A stretch of DNA of 64,000 bases from Phlegmacium glaucopus (Eukaryota; Basidiomycota; Agaricomycetes; Agaricales; Cortinariaceae), in contig MU130379.1 of NCBI GenBank assembly GCA_015039465.1, forward strand, positions 688,743 through 752,742, in the 5' to 3' direction. Shown here piece by piece: positions 1 through 14,702 of this stretch; within the stretch, counting starts at the first letter, position 1; the number at the start of each line of letters is the position of its first letter. The notes beneath the pieces were generated by a model. The model made no database searches. It saw nothing but the letters and a program-made list of their open reading frames with translations, and was not told the DNA's origin. The translations under genes were made by a program, and so were the position numbers.

Positions 1-2
1 TT

Positions 3-239
3 GTGGGCCAAGTTTTACCTGTTGGAGGATTAAAAGAGAAGATCCTCGCTGCTCATCGAGCAGGTATCAAAACCATCTTAGCACCCGCTGCTAACCGAGC
101 GGATATCGAAGAGAACGTACCAGAGAGTGTTAAGACGGGTATTAGGTTCGTTTATGTGGAGAGTGTGAATGAGGTTCTGCATGAAGTGTTTAGAGGAGAA
201 CCCATTACTGAACGATGGAAGGATACACTACCTGTTTAG
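3..239 (+). CDS. PIM1: Lon protease, mitochondrial type, C-terminal end (partial)
   Basis: These are the last 78 residues of an ATP-dependent Lon protease; the start lies left of the window. The sequence [20 protein letters not shown] is the conserved proteolytic-domain segment containing the catalytic lysine of the Ser-Lys dyad. The tail reads [23 protein letters not shown] and then RWKDTLPV, which resembles fungal mitochondrial Lon (Pim1) C-termini rather than bacterial ones. In mitochondria this enzyme degrades misfolded matrix proteins. No intron is visible in the part seen. The stop codon TAG is at 237-239. The alternative, a peroxisomal Lon, would usually end in a PTS1-like tripeptide; the C-terminus here is LPV, which favours the mitochondrial form. 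Confidence 0.88.
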   Translation: MGQVLPVGGLKEKILAAHRAGIKTILAPAANRADIEENVPESVKTGIRFVYVESVNEVLHEVFRGEPITERWKDTLPV

Positions 240-631
240 ACGAAACCTCCCTCCCCTTTGGTACGCGACACCACACCGACGATTTTTACTACTACTTTCT
301 GACGGCTACAGGCCCTCCTCGTCAACGTGCCATCATCTTCTCATGGCATGTATCGGCGGGTCCTTCATGTTTTTGCAGATTCTACCGTAGATCTACTTAT
401 ATAGCACGGCACCTTATACATCAATTTTTTACACATAATCATTTGTATGTTAGTAGAACTTACATAAACCCAGCTCAACTTTTTATATGTATTATTGGCT
501 TCACGCTTTGTATATTTGTGAGCAATTCAGGCAGGCTCCTAAAACCAGCGGGCTCGTATCGCATCTCAAAGCGGTGTTATATCAGTGTACAAACATAATA
601 CAAATATTTTGACGAACAAACAAACCTTAGG
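240..631. other. 3' flank of the Lon gene, no gene seen
   Basis: A CT-rich stretch follows the Lon stop codon and grades into AT-rich sequence. Overlapping short open frames are present in two frames, but none has recognisable protein features. It probably holds the 3' UTR and polyadenylation site of the Lon gene. Confidence 0.4.
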
Positions 632-1812
632 GCGATAGAGCGGCTGGCGTTTTAATTAGTGCTGGGTATTGAACTAAATCAGGTCAGTATAATACAGAGC
701 CACGGTGCGGGTCCACCGTCTTGTAGAAAACTGTTGTATTATACGTTCCATACGGTATGCCGCAATGCTAACCCTGCTGCGGCTCCCACTGAAAAATTTC
801 GACATCACAGCCTCAACTTCAGGTATGGCGAAATCCAGATCCAATAGATACCGGTTTGCGGCCTCTTCGAGGGAGCGATGGTCAGCTGCTGTTGTCATAC
901 CATTGCCAGTTAAAGATGATACTGCCAGAGGGTTCCGTGCTACCAACACCACAAGCTTTTGCTTGGAAGGATAAGTCAAATATCAGTCTTGACTTCAGAC
1001 TTTTGGCTGGCAGTTAACTTTGGCTCTTGTAGGGCTGCTCCCAAGCCCTAAAATATGGGCATCATATGCAAATTTTTACATGATATTTTGAGTTCTATAT
1101 GGAGTTCTAGACATACAATTTTAACCCTCCGTGGTACTGAAGGTATAATACGGTATAATACGTCTGAGTTCAATACCCAGCACTAGTTTTAATAGGGCGT
1201 CGGTGATCCCGGTGAACTGAAATAAACCCAAACTTAGGGTTCCATATCTGCGAGTGATTCAGTGAAACCTTACACCACATGAGAAATACCTCATACGATA
1301 GACGTCTGCGTGTGACAGATACTCCAGAAATGGATGCTATGAGCATTGAATATTGAGTACTGAGCTCGGGACAAACGGTCACGAGCTATCACCATCAAGC
1401 GCTCGATCAGCGCTCTCGGCGCCGTCGCTATGCCCGAGTTCAAGTAAGTATTAATTAAATCTCCTCATTCGTTTTCCTACGCTTCTTGGACCTTTGTAGT
1501 TACTTACTGCATTCGTACTATCTACTACAAGCCATAGCATATATATCCAGTATCGTATCGTAAATAAAATAGATTCTTGCTGTCGTTCTTACATTGAGCA
1601 CGTTAATTATCATCTGACTCTGCCAGACCACGTGGTCTTGACGGATCCCTGACTGTGTATCAAACCCATACACGAGGTCTTCAGAAAATCTCCAATGGCC
1701 CCTCCGCTGCAAATTCGAGCCAAAATTTTGGGTAGTAGTGTTCATGTTTTGGAACCATAAAATTAGGTTTACCGGGATCACCGATGGCCTAAAATGTCAG
1801 CCGCTCTATCGC
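632..1812. repeat. Compound inverted-repeat element (putative non-autonomous transposon)
   Basis: Positions 632-646 (GCGATAGAGCGGCTG) reappear as the exact reverse complement at 1798-1812, with similarity continuing inward for about ten bases. Inside are two further inverted pairs. The stretch around 651-678 (AGTGCTGGGTATTGAAC) is inverted at about 1167-1190. The stretch at about 1195-1215 (TCGGTGATCCCGGT) is inverted at about 1773-1790. The structure is therefore two adjacent hairpin-forming units enclosed by an outer repeat. No long coding frame and no clear target duplication are seen. Its age and superfamily are unknown. Confidence 0.5.
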
Positions 1813-1963
1813 GAGTTTAAATGGATTTGCCTTTGTTTACATTTTGATCACTTTCGGATGAAGCTCCTTTGAGCGATACGACTGCGCTGGTTTGCAATTC
1901 AGGATGACGTCCAAAGTTAGGACTTGTACAGCCACATAAAAACATATATAACAAGTTGAAACC

Positions 1964-3390
1964 ATGGACACTCTCTCTCACATGGAGCTTTCAGAACAAT
2001 TCATCCAAGATAGTTTTCACAGCTACCTCAAATCGTCGTTGACTCAAGCAAAGGCAGAACGTCTCCTTGATGTTGATGTACTCAGTAGTGCAGAGGGTGA
2101 CCTCATGATAACAGGTACTATCTAGCATGATCAGTCTATGCAAATTACTTATTATCCTTCTTCAAAGGTCCTGCGTTATGTTTATACTTTGCAGCATTAC
2201 GTTGTACCACAGATCCACCTTCCGTGCCCCTTCCTCGATCTGCGAAAAATTCAAGATCAATGGAACTTTCATACGAGAACTGTCCACCGCCTTTCGTCTC
2301 CTTTCTTCGAGTATGGGCTGATACAGTACCATCTATTCAATCCTTGGTTCCTGAAGCTCAACATGATCTTGCAAGAGTGATTTGTGGATTACAACCACTA
2401 CAAGAGGAGGCAAATTGGAGGGGTACCATCAATGGCATTGCAGCAGATTTACGCGCAGTTGCTATTGAGATCAGTCAACGCAGGTCGTTTCAAGATCGAT
2501 ATGCGTCAGATCTACAAGCTGCTTTGGACGCTGGTGCTGATCCTGATAGTCCCAGTCCTAGGAGAGCATCTTTCGTGCCCCCACCTGTTTACGATCCATC
2601 ATCAAGCGTCTCGCCTGATGTTTCGCCCCGAGCATCTATGGAACCATCTCGCCCTGCTGATGTTAAACCTCGAGATACTCTCACTACGCCTCTTCCTTCT
2701 CCAGCACTTCTTGCTCCACCTATCCCACATCCAACTAGTGCCCCGGGTTCTTCACTCCCACCTCGTTCGCCTTCCCAATCTCTTTCTCCTTCCCCTTCTC
2801 TATTCCGCCAAGACTCACCCGCTATCGAATTCATCCGCGAAACTCTCTACGCATCACTCGCAGACATTCTCGAACGTGAATTCTCCCTCCGTGCACTCCT
2901 TAAACGAGATCCCTCACGAGCCTACTTTGCATCAGTCTCACTTGCCATTTTGGATGTATCCCTCGACTCTATCACTCCAGATGGTTCCGTCATTGGAATC
3001 CTTGGAAAACGATTAACAATAAATGAATGTCCTCACCCACTTCGTCCTTTCATGGTTGAACTCGGCGTTATTGGTCGAGAAGCTAAAGCGATGGATGAGG
3101 AAGATAATGAGAATGCTATGAAGCTTGTTCAGCAGGGTAGAGAAGATGACATCCCTCTTTCGCGACTTGATCGTGTCAGAATGATGTTGGAGAAAGGTGT
3201 TGGTTATGATTCTGAACGTGATGGACGTGATGGTGATGGTGATGGATCTCGTGGTAGACGAAGTGTAGAGGGACGTGCTGTTGCGTTTGCGAATAAAGTT
3301 AACAGTCTTGGACTTTCTTTGACGAAACTTAAACCGTTCAAGGAGAGACAGGAATACGTGTTCAAGATTTTAGGTGGAATTGGGTCGTGA
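1964..3390 (+). CDS. Hypothetical protein, Ser/Pro-rich centre with conserved-looking C-terminal domain
   Basis: I propose two exons, 1964-2114 and 2195-3390, giving 448 residues. The start is ATG at 1964 (context ACCATGG). The donor is GTACTA at 2115 and the acceptor is TTTGCAG ending at 2194; this choice keeps the frame open from ATG to the stop at 3388-3390. The N-terminal 110 residues look helical. Residues of roughly 165-255 are rich in Ser and Pro and probably disordered. A C-terminal helical block of about 170 residues contains ILDVSLDSITPDGSVIGILG and an Asp/Gly-rich insert (DGRDGDGDG). No signal peptide or membrane segment is visible. I do not recognise the family. It lies downstream of Lon in the same orientation, separated by the inverted-repeat element. 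Confidence 0.7.
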
Positions 3391-3462
3391 TGGAATCGTT
3401 CGCCGCAGGCAGAGGGTGCATATTCATTCTTGATTGTAACTTAATACATTACATGGATTTCT

Positions 3463-3879
3463 TTACAGCTAAATGCAAAACCCTAGACAGCTCCTGAATT
3501 TTTTGCTTGTGTGCCCGTGTTTGTGTAAACATCTGCTTTTGGTAGCAATGACGCAAGCTGTGAAGTCAGGTCACTAGAAAAGAACCCTTGGAGCTCCCTC
3601 CATCGCTTGTACACCGTGCATTGAGTTGAATCCACCGTTACTACTCTTGCAGCTTCTGCGCTCTTGGAATATAGCGACAGTTGCCCATAACAGCCTCAAC
3701 TACAAGAGTCTCTGTTACTGGTGGAGCAGCACCCCCACCAATGCTCCACAGACACCCCGACTCATTGCCAAAAAGAGTCGCAAAGCATGACTTCCTGACC
3801 GAAAGCAGTTGTTTATATAAACACGGGCACACAAGCAAAAAATTCAAAAAACTGTCTAGGGTTTTGCATTTAGCTGTAA
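3463..3879. mobile_element. MITE with long terminal inverted repeats
   Basis: A 417-bp element begins TTACAGCTAAATGCAAAACC and ends with its reverse complement. The near-perfect arms run about 70-80 nt (3463-3545 against 3800-3879) and include the word TTTTTTGCTTGTGTGCCCGTG on both sides. The interior has no convincing coding frame; the short frames in it are by-products of the arms. The target duplication is not clear. This is a typical non-autonomous foldback or MITE insertion in an intergenic region. Confidence 0.8.
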
Positions 3880-5226
3880 GTTATATTAGCATTCAAGTCT
3901 ACCGAAATGTCAGTGAAGGTTTCAAGTGACAGTGTTTCCAGTGACCCGTGAGTGTATCCCACGCTCGCATTGAGAGATGATGCGGGCGCCGAAATGGTCG
4001 TCTGGGCCTTTGTTTACGGTAAACAACCAGATATAGTAATAGTATAGCGCAAACAAACCGTGCCTCTCCACCTTGCTTGAAAATCATCATGTCATCGCAA
4101 TATATTGATTGTTGACCTTTGTTGACCCTGTTGGTGACAAGGAGCCTAATACTAGATGTAATTAGCGCAGCCGCTCCACTGCTTTCTACTCATGCGCATC
4201 AATTCTACCTAATTATGGAGGCACACATGAGAAATTTTCCAAAACGTCTACCATTTCGCAAATAGCTGTAATTGAACAACAATTTATTTGCACCTTGCTG
4301 TATCGACAAATTTCCTGCCAAAAGCCACGGCCGAGTCGGCTTTGGGGGTTTTGGCTCGGCCCAGGTTTAAATGAGGCCGGAGCCGGCTGAAGCCAGGTCA
4401 AACTTTGCCAAGCCGGGCCGGAACATCACAGTGCGCCACAATTCTTACATGTTTGTACTTTCCTGACCTCACGTTTAGTTAGTACTAGTCCGCTTCTGAA
4501 TTACTTGGGAAGTTAGGAATCCTAACTGATGCCAGCATTATTCATGTTATGTACTAAGATAGTATATGCCGACCTCCGGTTCCGAGTATAACTCAGACTG
4601 CCAGTGTGAACATTGCACGGTCATACCTGGGCGAATGTGATTCGGATATGTGGATGTATCTTGAAAAGTTTCAACTCCCCATTATAGAGTTGAAGTCGAA
4701 ATATGCACATAGTCTGATCTATGTATACGGACTGCTTAAAGAACGAGACTTGAATCAGGAGATCTAGAAATGACTTTAGAAGCTCAATATACATACATAT
4801 ATGGACTAGATCAGTCAAACCACATCATTTTATGAAGGTTTGTTGCGTTGCGAAAAAACACAGCGACGATTGGAGGACATTGCCATACTTGAAGACCGTG
4901 GCTACTTTCTTACCAAAATAAGAGAGATTCAAGTGCATTCAATGTTCCCTAATCCTAATCCCAGACAGAGATTTCAAGTACCAGAAAACAGAAGGAGAGA
5001 GCGTGGCCCGAACAACTGCATTCATTACGTATGACCGAGAAAATTTCAACATTCAATTCTCCCTGCCAGGTTAATCGGGTGTGATGGTAACATCATCCTT
5101 TTGTCTCTGGAAAAGTATAAAGAAGCTTATGGACCCAAGTTGTAAATATCATAGTAAACTTTCCTCAGTTCTACATACCCAGTTTCTATTACTACTTGTC
5201 TTTTACTCTATCCCAAAAACTCAAAC
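3880..5226. other. Intergenic region upstream of the hydrophobin gene
   Basis: No gene is supported here. Positions 4310-4435 are a GC-rich patch made of repeated GGCTCGGCC/GGCCGG-like words, resembling a degraded subterminal-repeat array of a transposon. The last 120 bases before 5227 hold the hydrophobin core promoter. Confidence 0.45.
5116..5122 (+). promoter_or_regulatory. TATA box of the hydrophobin gene
   Basis: TATAAAG lies about 105 bp upstream of the ATG at 5227 and is followed by a pyrimidine-rich stretch before the start codon, as in strongly expressed fungal genes. Confidence 0.55.
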
Positions 5227-5752
5227 ATGTTCGCTCGCTCCGCCTCCTTTGTCCTCCTCGCTCTCCCCCTCTTCGCCTCTGGGGCCTTAATCCGCCGTGG
5301 TGGTTCTCCCTCCGGCGGCATCACAAACTCCTGTAACACTGGGACTCTCCAGTGCTGCAATTCCTCTGGAAGCGTGCGTTCTAATCGTCAACTGGAGTAG
5401 TAATAAATAACTTGCTAATGAGTTGAAATCTAATAGGCCACTGACCCGAGCGTTATTAACCAGCTCGGTCTTTTGGGTATTGCCGTCCCTGGCCCTGCCG
5501 TCGTCGGTTGTAAGTCAACTTACTAGCTACCGTGATGCAAATTCAAATCTCACCTGTTTCCCAATCTAGTCACCTGCACCCCTGTCAGTGTCCTCGCCAG
5601 CACCGAAACCTGCACTACTCACCAAATCTGCTGCGACAACGACAAATTCGTAAGTAGGCCAGTTTGCTTATAGCTGCTCAGTTCTGACAAATGCCAATCA
5701 TTAGGAGGCCGCCGCCGTCATTGGTTGCAGTCCCGTCAATGCTGGCGCTTGA
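5227..5752 (+). CDS. Class I hydrophobin
   Basis: There are four exons (5227-5373, 5437-5509, 5570-5649, 5705-5752) encoding 115 residues. An N-terminal signal peptide (MFARSASFVLLALPLFASGA) is followed by eight cysteines at about 36, 43, 44, 76, 88, 94, 95 and 108. The spacing is C-X6-CC-X31-C-X11-C-X5-CC-X12-C, which fits class I hydrophobins; the X31 gap is too long for class II. These proteins are secreted and self-assemble into amphipathic rodlet films on aerial hyphae and fruiting bodies. Introns are 60 nt or less and use GTGCGT, GTAAGT and GTAAGT donors. A TATA box lies about 105 bp upstream. No neighbouring hydrophobin gene is present. Family assignment is secure; which paralogue it is cannot be told. 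Confidence 0.95.
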
Positions 5753-7952
5753 GTTTCTCAAATTCTTACCCTCCGTTATTACTGTTGTTCCGTAGTTAGC
5801 TAGGCCCAGGCTTTCGTCAATGGCACTTGCAGCTTTCTGACTTAGCGATCTCTTCGTCTAGCTTCCACTTATCCATATTAGTAGGCATGATTGACCGCCG
5901 AGCCACCCCAAAGAAAGGCCCATCATTTTCAGAAATCAAGAAGCACCTAGAAACCTTCATCTTGAAAGCTTGTGGGGAGAGTTAGAAAGGTCGCCAGAGG
6001 AGACGTTAAGCACTGACGGAAAACAGAGGCAGGTAGGATCACCTTTCTAATTTCAGCCTCACTTAGTGTCTACGGTCTTCGCTATACCAGTTACCTCGCC
6101 TGAACATCATCCTGACGTTTCAACTATGAGTTTCAAACTTATCCATGCATAGAGGGACTTCCAAGTGCAATTCTGCGATAGCTCCCTCCTCTTTGTCGCT
6201 GGAGACATTGGCACATTATGCCCTGAACTTGTAGTAAGACATGCTGGAGCTGTTCAAACGGGCAAAAGGAGCAGGAGCGACAGCGCAGAGGCCAAACTAG
6301 GAGACAAGAAAGAGCTTCAAAAACGTGCCAAGCGAGCAAAAGCATCCGGCCCGGCGAAGATTACTTTTTGGTAAAGACACGCGCAAAGAAATGGATGAGC
6401 TTGGGTTACATGACAAGTCCGGGAAGCACGCGAAGAATGATCTTCAACTATAAACAATATCGCTCATTCGCAAAGAAGTGGCCACGAGGAGGGGTTCCAC
6501 GGTACAAAGACCATCAGGAGCATACCAGCCACCATCTAGTGGATGGCGAGTCGCGACACATCGTCGAGCTTCCACGTTTATCCAGACGACCAGACGTGGC
6601 ACCCAGACACGATACTCTCTAAAATCGACGCTGATGAGAAACAAAAAGAGAAGCTGCACGAGGGCTATAGAGGTTCGCGACTTTGGTAAAGCACAGCAGT
6701 GTAAAGTGAGCGGTTTATAAGTACACGAAATCGTAAAGCACTTCCTCCTTTTTTTTCCACTCGAAAGCCAATGAATAGTCCGGTAAGCTGGTTGCTATAG
6801 GGTATAACTAGGCACTGGAAAGAAGGTTGGAGGATAGAATACAGATGGACAATACTTTGGTCGAGGGTCGACAACTGCGTTACGTAATTGGCATCTATAT
6901 TCGTTGGACGGAGAAGATAATACCCTAAACCCTAAATGTTTCCGCCAGTGCCACTCCCAGATTTAGAACCCTTATAGAATGAATCAATGACATGGGGTGG
7001 CTCGACCACGACGACCAGAGTAGGTGGAGTAGGCCTTGTTACAATGATGGAGGCTGTACCATCTTTTCTGCGTCCTATTGACAACGAACAACAATTTCCT
7101 CATTTATATGAGTAATCAGAGATATTTCAAACTATCCAAACAATACACGAAACTACAACCCACTGATTCCCTATTATTTCGTATCCACCTCCATCCTCTC
7201 CGAGCGTGATTTCTTCCTTAATGAGACGGCTGCAACTAGTGAACCTTGATGCAGGAGATGTCAATGTACCGGATGTTCAATCTACAACCCCTGCAGGTGA
7301 AAATAAAGTAGTGCGAATCTACAAGCAGACAAAGGATAAGTTGAACTTCAATCCACAGGAGAATGATGCCAACAGTTCGCTATTTTGAATGAAAAAACTT
7401 CAACAGTTCATGAATGTGTGAGACGGGCAGATAATGGGGTTGGCGAGACATTGTACAATCTAGTCGGCCACAGAACCAGTTGCTTAGTAACTCACTAATG
7501 CCTGCTAAACCAGAGATCCGTGCACCAGTTTTTCTAGCTTTGATGGAACATCTTGGTTTGTAAAGACTCCGAACACAGTATGGTCTTGAATTCAGATTAG
7601 TTGGAAGTGGATGCATAGGATGCATACAAGTGCGCTACGAGTCTTGTCATTCATCAACTGTCCTGTGGGTTATACAATCAACATCCGGAGTGTTCGATTT
7701 ATCTCTTTGTTGATAGAATATCATCAGTTCGCCCGCCTTGGGTTGGAAGGACTACGCGTCCTAAGTGGTGACAGTGCTGAGTGGACGGTTGGGGGGAAAG
7801 TTGTGGAATAAACGAGAATTCGGCCACGTGTATGAATGAGTTTGGCTGTGTTGACTCTCAGGATGGACGCGCGTCCTTCTCCTTATAACAAGGGCTATAA
7901 CTCCCTCATCAACCCTGTTTTTCTTTAACAACCCTTTGATATTACATTTACG
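5753..7952. other. Intergenic region between hydrophobin and CDC48, no supported gene
   Basis: Several 60-85 codon open frames exist (for example at 6165-6374 and 7206-7388), but they have no splice-consistent continuation and I recognise no motif. Lys/Arg-rich stretches around 6260-6480 in different frames could be the remains of a decayed gene. The promoter of CDC48 should lie in the last few hundred bases. Confidence 0.4.
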
Positions 7953-10945
<2,993 letters not shown>

Positions 10946-11591
10946 AGTCAATGGGTCCCTGAAGATGGAATGCTGAATATCCGTCTGGCAACGATTTCCT
11001 GTGCTTTCCCGTCACATTTTCTGCACTCTTTTTTCCCTTCTGTCATAATTTCTCTCTTATCATAGTCTTACCTTCTTTTACAATCTACGATGTTGGTCCC
11101 TATCAAAATACTAGATAAATATGTCTCTTTCCTTGTCTCGGTTTTGTTTTTGAGATTGCAGAACACTACAAAAGTGAAACAAGGAAATAGCGGCAAAAGT
11201 AACTACCATAGACTAGACTAGTGCCATCTGTCTTTTGTTCCTTCAGCAAACTCGCGTAATATTTGATCTTTACACCATTAGTTTCTCCACTTATGGACAA
11301 ACGCTTGAGTGAAACACTTGTTCAATGCTTGCAACATTCCCATTCGGCAATCGCAATTAAAAATTTCGCTTATTACTGAACACGTGGTAAGTAATTGTGC
11401 ATATCATCGCCGCATATCTTACTTATGTAACTTAGTTAGCGCTGTAATTTATGAATATCGCTAACCCTTCATAACTAAGTTCCCTCTTCCCCCTACAACC
11501 CCGCTATCCTTTTCCCAGACCTCAATATCATCTTCCTGTCAAAGTCCCGACGTCCTACTTAAGTGCGCAACGAGGAAAATCTTAACCTTTA
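10946..11591. other. Intergenic region between CDC48 and the acyltransferase gene
   Basis: This holds the 3' UTR of CDC48 (T-rich, about 10,946-11,150) and the promoter of the next gene. No open frame or RNA gene is recognisable. Confidence 0.5.
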
Positions 11592-13472
11592 ATGTCAAGC
11601 ACGAAACTTCATTCAGCACCCGGGCGACCTGGAGGCCTTACAAGCAACTCTAGAACGTTATCAGCGGGCACGCTGAGAGATAGACTTTCTAAGCTAGCCA
11701 CGCCGTTGAATGTAGTCAATCCCGTCGCTGCTCTTCGTGCCAATGTCAAGTATGTTATTTCATTCCACGCTATCCGCTTTATATCAAATTGAATGTTGGC
11801 CTTCTGCATTGCAGTTTCGTTCCAGCACAAATACCGAGGAAACGGAGGTTGCAGATGCTTGCGGTTGCCGTGTGGTCTGTGATGATAATTATAACGACGA
11901 GTGCATGGCTCCTATTATGGTATGTCCCCTAATTCTTGCTATAGATGCCTGAATGAACATGGCAATTGTCGACTTCAGCTCCATTCCACCACTGTGGCCG
12001 CTCTTAGCTGTCTATCTCTTTTGGTCTCGTTGGATAGACGATGCCCCAGAAAAGGGTGGGCGAAGTAGTCAGTGGTTCCGATCTTCGAGGTTTTGGAGGT
12101 ATTTTGCGGATTACTACCCAGCCTCGTAAGTCTAAGGATTTCTGCACCACTAACCAATGTTTCTGATGCATTGGAATAGCCTCTTAAAGGTGCCACCGTA
12201 TGCTATATTTTTCAGGGGCAACATTCTGAAATGTCATTAGGAGGGAGATTTGCCTGCAGATCGACCGTATGTCTTTGGTTATCATCCACATGGTAAGCCG
12301 GACACAAGTGATTTTATCGTACAAACTGACTCATCAACTTAGGCATTATTGGAATGTGCGTTCTTCAGTTTGGCCGCATAATACCCGTAACCTACATTTT
12401 TTTCCATTTATGCAGGGGAGCGTTGGCTACATTTGCCACAGAAGGTCAGTATAATTGCTTTTCTGGCGGACAAGGCGCATATATTGGTTGACAATGACTT
12501 GCAGCCACGGGGTTCTCAGCTGCCTTCCCCGGGATAAAACCCCATTTGCTCACGCTTGCAACAAATTTTCAAATGCCATTCTACCGAGATATACTCCTAG
12601 CGTTAGGAGTATGTAGTGTGAGCAAGCAATCTTGTTCAAATATTCTTACACGCGGCCCTGGCTCTGCCATAACCATCGTAGTAGGCGGTGCTGCAGAAAG
12701 TCTGAGTGCACATCCTGGAACGGCGGATCTGACGTTACGAAGAAGGTCAGGTTCGGATTCCCCTCTTGCTTTATTTTCGAGTTGTTTTATTGACTATTTT
12801 GCATACAGATTAGGATTCATAAAACTCGCCATCCAGCATGGGTGTGTACCAAAGTTGACTTTCCTGTGCTATTCTGACTCTCTGTAATCAGAGCCGACCT
12901 TGTGCCAGTCTTCTCCTTTGGAGAAAATGACGTACATCAATTTCTCCGTCCACTTCCATATAAATTTCGGCTAACTTTTGTGGTATAGATTTATCAACAA
13001 ATGCCAAACGAAAAAGGAACCACGATATACGCTCTCCAGCGCAAATTTCAGTCAATGTTCGGGTTCACATTACCACTCTTCCATGGAAGAGGACTTTTAA
13101 ATTGTATGCGTCTTTTTCACAAATCTCATTCTTTCATACTCATGTATCATTTAGACAACCTCGGTCTCATGCCATATCGGCGGCAGATTGTCGCCGTCAG
13201 TAAGTCCCGGCCTTTTTATTTAGGGTTTTAACCATTCAGTTTCTTCGTTTTTTTCCCAGTTGGTAAACCCATACACGTTCAGCAATGCGATAAGCCAACT
13301 CTGGAAGAAGTAATGCGGGTACAAAAGAAGTATATTGAGGAGCTCACTCGGTCAATATTTTGTTCAACTTTTTTTTGCTAAAACTCATGTTTTCGACTTT
13401 TATAGTATATGGAACACCTACAAGGATAGATTTGCCAAGGCACGATTGAGAGAATTGGAGATCATAGATTGA
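11592..13472 (+). CDS. DGA1: Diacylglycerol O-acyltransferase, DGAT2/MOGAT family
   Basis: I read 14 exons: 11592-11749, 11815-11919, 11979-12125, 12180-12189, 12241-12292, 12343-12355, 12416-12444, 12505-12745, 12809-12841, 12892-12931, 12989-13103, 13155-13199, 13260-13350 and 13406-13472. They give 381 residues. The hallmark FGYHPHG is at residues 152-158 with catalytic HPHG. LGFIKLAIQHGADLVPVFSF and GENDIYQQM are further family blocks. Two membrane-associated hydrophobic stretches lie at about 66-110. The enzyme esterifies diacylglycerol with acyl-CoA to make triacylglycerol at the ER and lipid droplets. Exon 4 is only 10 nt and exon 6 only 13 nt; both are needed to keep frame. The exon 4 donor (GTGCCA) is the least certain junction. 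A monoacylglycerol or wax acyltransferase of the same family cannot be excluded. Confidence 0.9.
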
Positions 13473-14116
13473 ATTACTTTGTTTATCCCGGATTAATCAA
13501 CTCCTTGTGTAATTATTCACACCTTAACATGGATACAGATTGCATAGATAAGACAGACAAAAGGATGGATTGTGCAGAGTTGCAAATAAATAGTTAGACA
13601 ATTGTTGGATTTCCAAGGCTAACAACGCCTGAAACAAATGGCTGTCACCATTCTTACCAAGCCAATGATTCAAATTCATTCCTTCTGTTGCCCCTTATAA
13701 TTTACTTCCTCATTTTAGTCCTAAGAAATTTACCTTTTTGCCTTCACTGTTTCACTATGAAATTAGGATAGAACTCCTTTCCAAATGCTCTTCTTGAGAG
13801 CTATTTCTTTTTGTTCAACTAATTGTGGTTTAGTTCTCTTACTATTTTTCATATATGCAGTAATTCATTGTATCATCTCCCTTCAGTCCTTTGGCTTCAC
13901 AAACACTGAGTGAGATCAATATTCTACATTCATTAAATATTCACCTTGTATTGCTAGCTATCTTGTAAACTAATAACAATGCTGTGCCTGAAGGCTCATG
14001 AAAATTATACATTGACTTTGGTTGGACTTTGGTCGCTTTGACAAGTGAATGTGAACTCAGGTGCCCAAGCAAGCTGAGTAGGTTGCTGCCTTACAAAGAC
14101 TAAAGTGAATGTCTCT
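13473..14116. other. AT-rich intergenic region, boundary of gene space and repeat block
   Basis: No coding frame or repeat is recognised. It contains the 3' flank of the acyltransferase gene. The repeat-rich half of the window begins immediately after it. Confidence 0.5.
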
Positions 14117-14702
14117 TATTAAGTTTAGACAAGGGGGTAACGTCGGAGTAACTCCGGAATGGACGGAACGGAACCGGAACAAGTAATGGAAAGGACTTTG
14201 GCCTCAGCGTATGTGCTGTGCTGCCCAGCTCCTACAATGTCCTGATTTCGGAACCAGAAGAGAATGGAAAGACGGAAGACCTCAGTGACTTAGAGGACGA
14301 ACAAGAGGAGGAAACTAAGTTGATATTCGAACTGACTCAACTGAGGAAAACATACAAGTTTTGAGTACTTAAATAATAAAAGGAATAGCAACCAAAATAT
14401 AAAGAATAAATATAAAGTGCTGCGTTCTGCTCCCGGAAGGTCCTGCATTCTTGGGTGAATAATCCATAGCGGGTGTGCTGACTGATAGTGGGAAAGTGAT
14501 GACAAAGAAATAGTGGTTGTGGCGAAGATGTGGTATTGGGTTTGGAGTATCGTCAGAAGAGCCAGAATGATATGGAGAAGTCTCGGAGTTGGACGTAGGA
14601 GGAGTAGAACCGGAAACAAGGGAAAGTACTGGAATGGAGTATGGACTACCGGAGACAACTCCGACGGAGCTGGACTGGAGTAACATATAACAGAATGTAA
14701 CA
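14117..14702 (-). mobile_element. Solo LTR of the Gypsy-3 family
   Basis: This is a 586-bp copy, in reverse orientation, of the 587-bp LTRs found at 53246-53832 and 57918-58504. On the minus strand it begins TGTTACATTCTGTTATATG and ends CTAAACTTAATA. It diverges from the two LTRs of the full element by scattered substitutions, so it is an older insertion. No target duplication is visible and no internal region is attached. Confidence 0.85.

Noticed and set aside
2384..3016. 210-codon frame overlapping the hypothetical gene
   Set aside because: It is a shifted frame of the Ser/Pro-rich exon. The chosen frame connects to the upstream exon with matching phase and runs to the longer C-terminal domain.
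6165..6720. Possible Lys-rich gene between hydrophobin and CDC48
   Set aside because: Three overlapping frames of 60-85 codons, none continuing through plausible introns. Treated as non-coding or decayed.
6915..6940. Telomere-like ACCCTAAACCCTAAA
   Set aside because: Only two units, within ordinary intergenic sequence. Too short to call an interstitial telomere.
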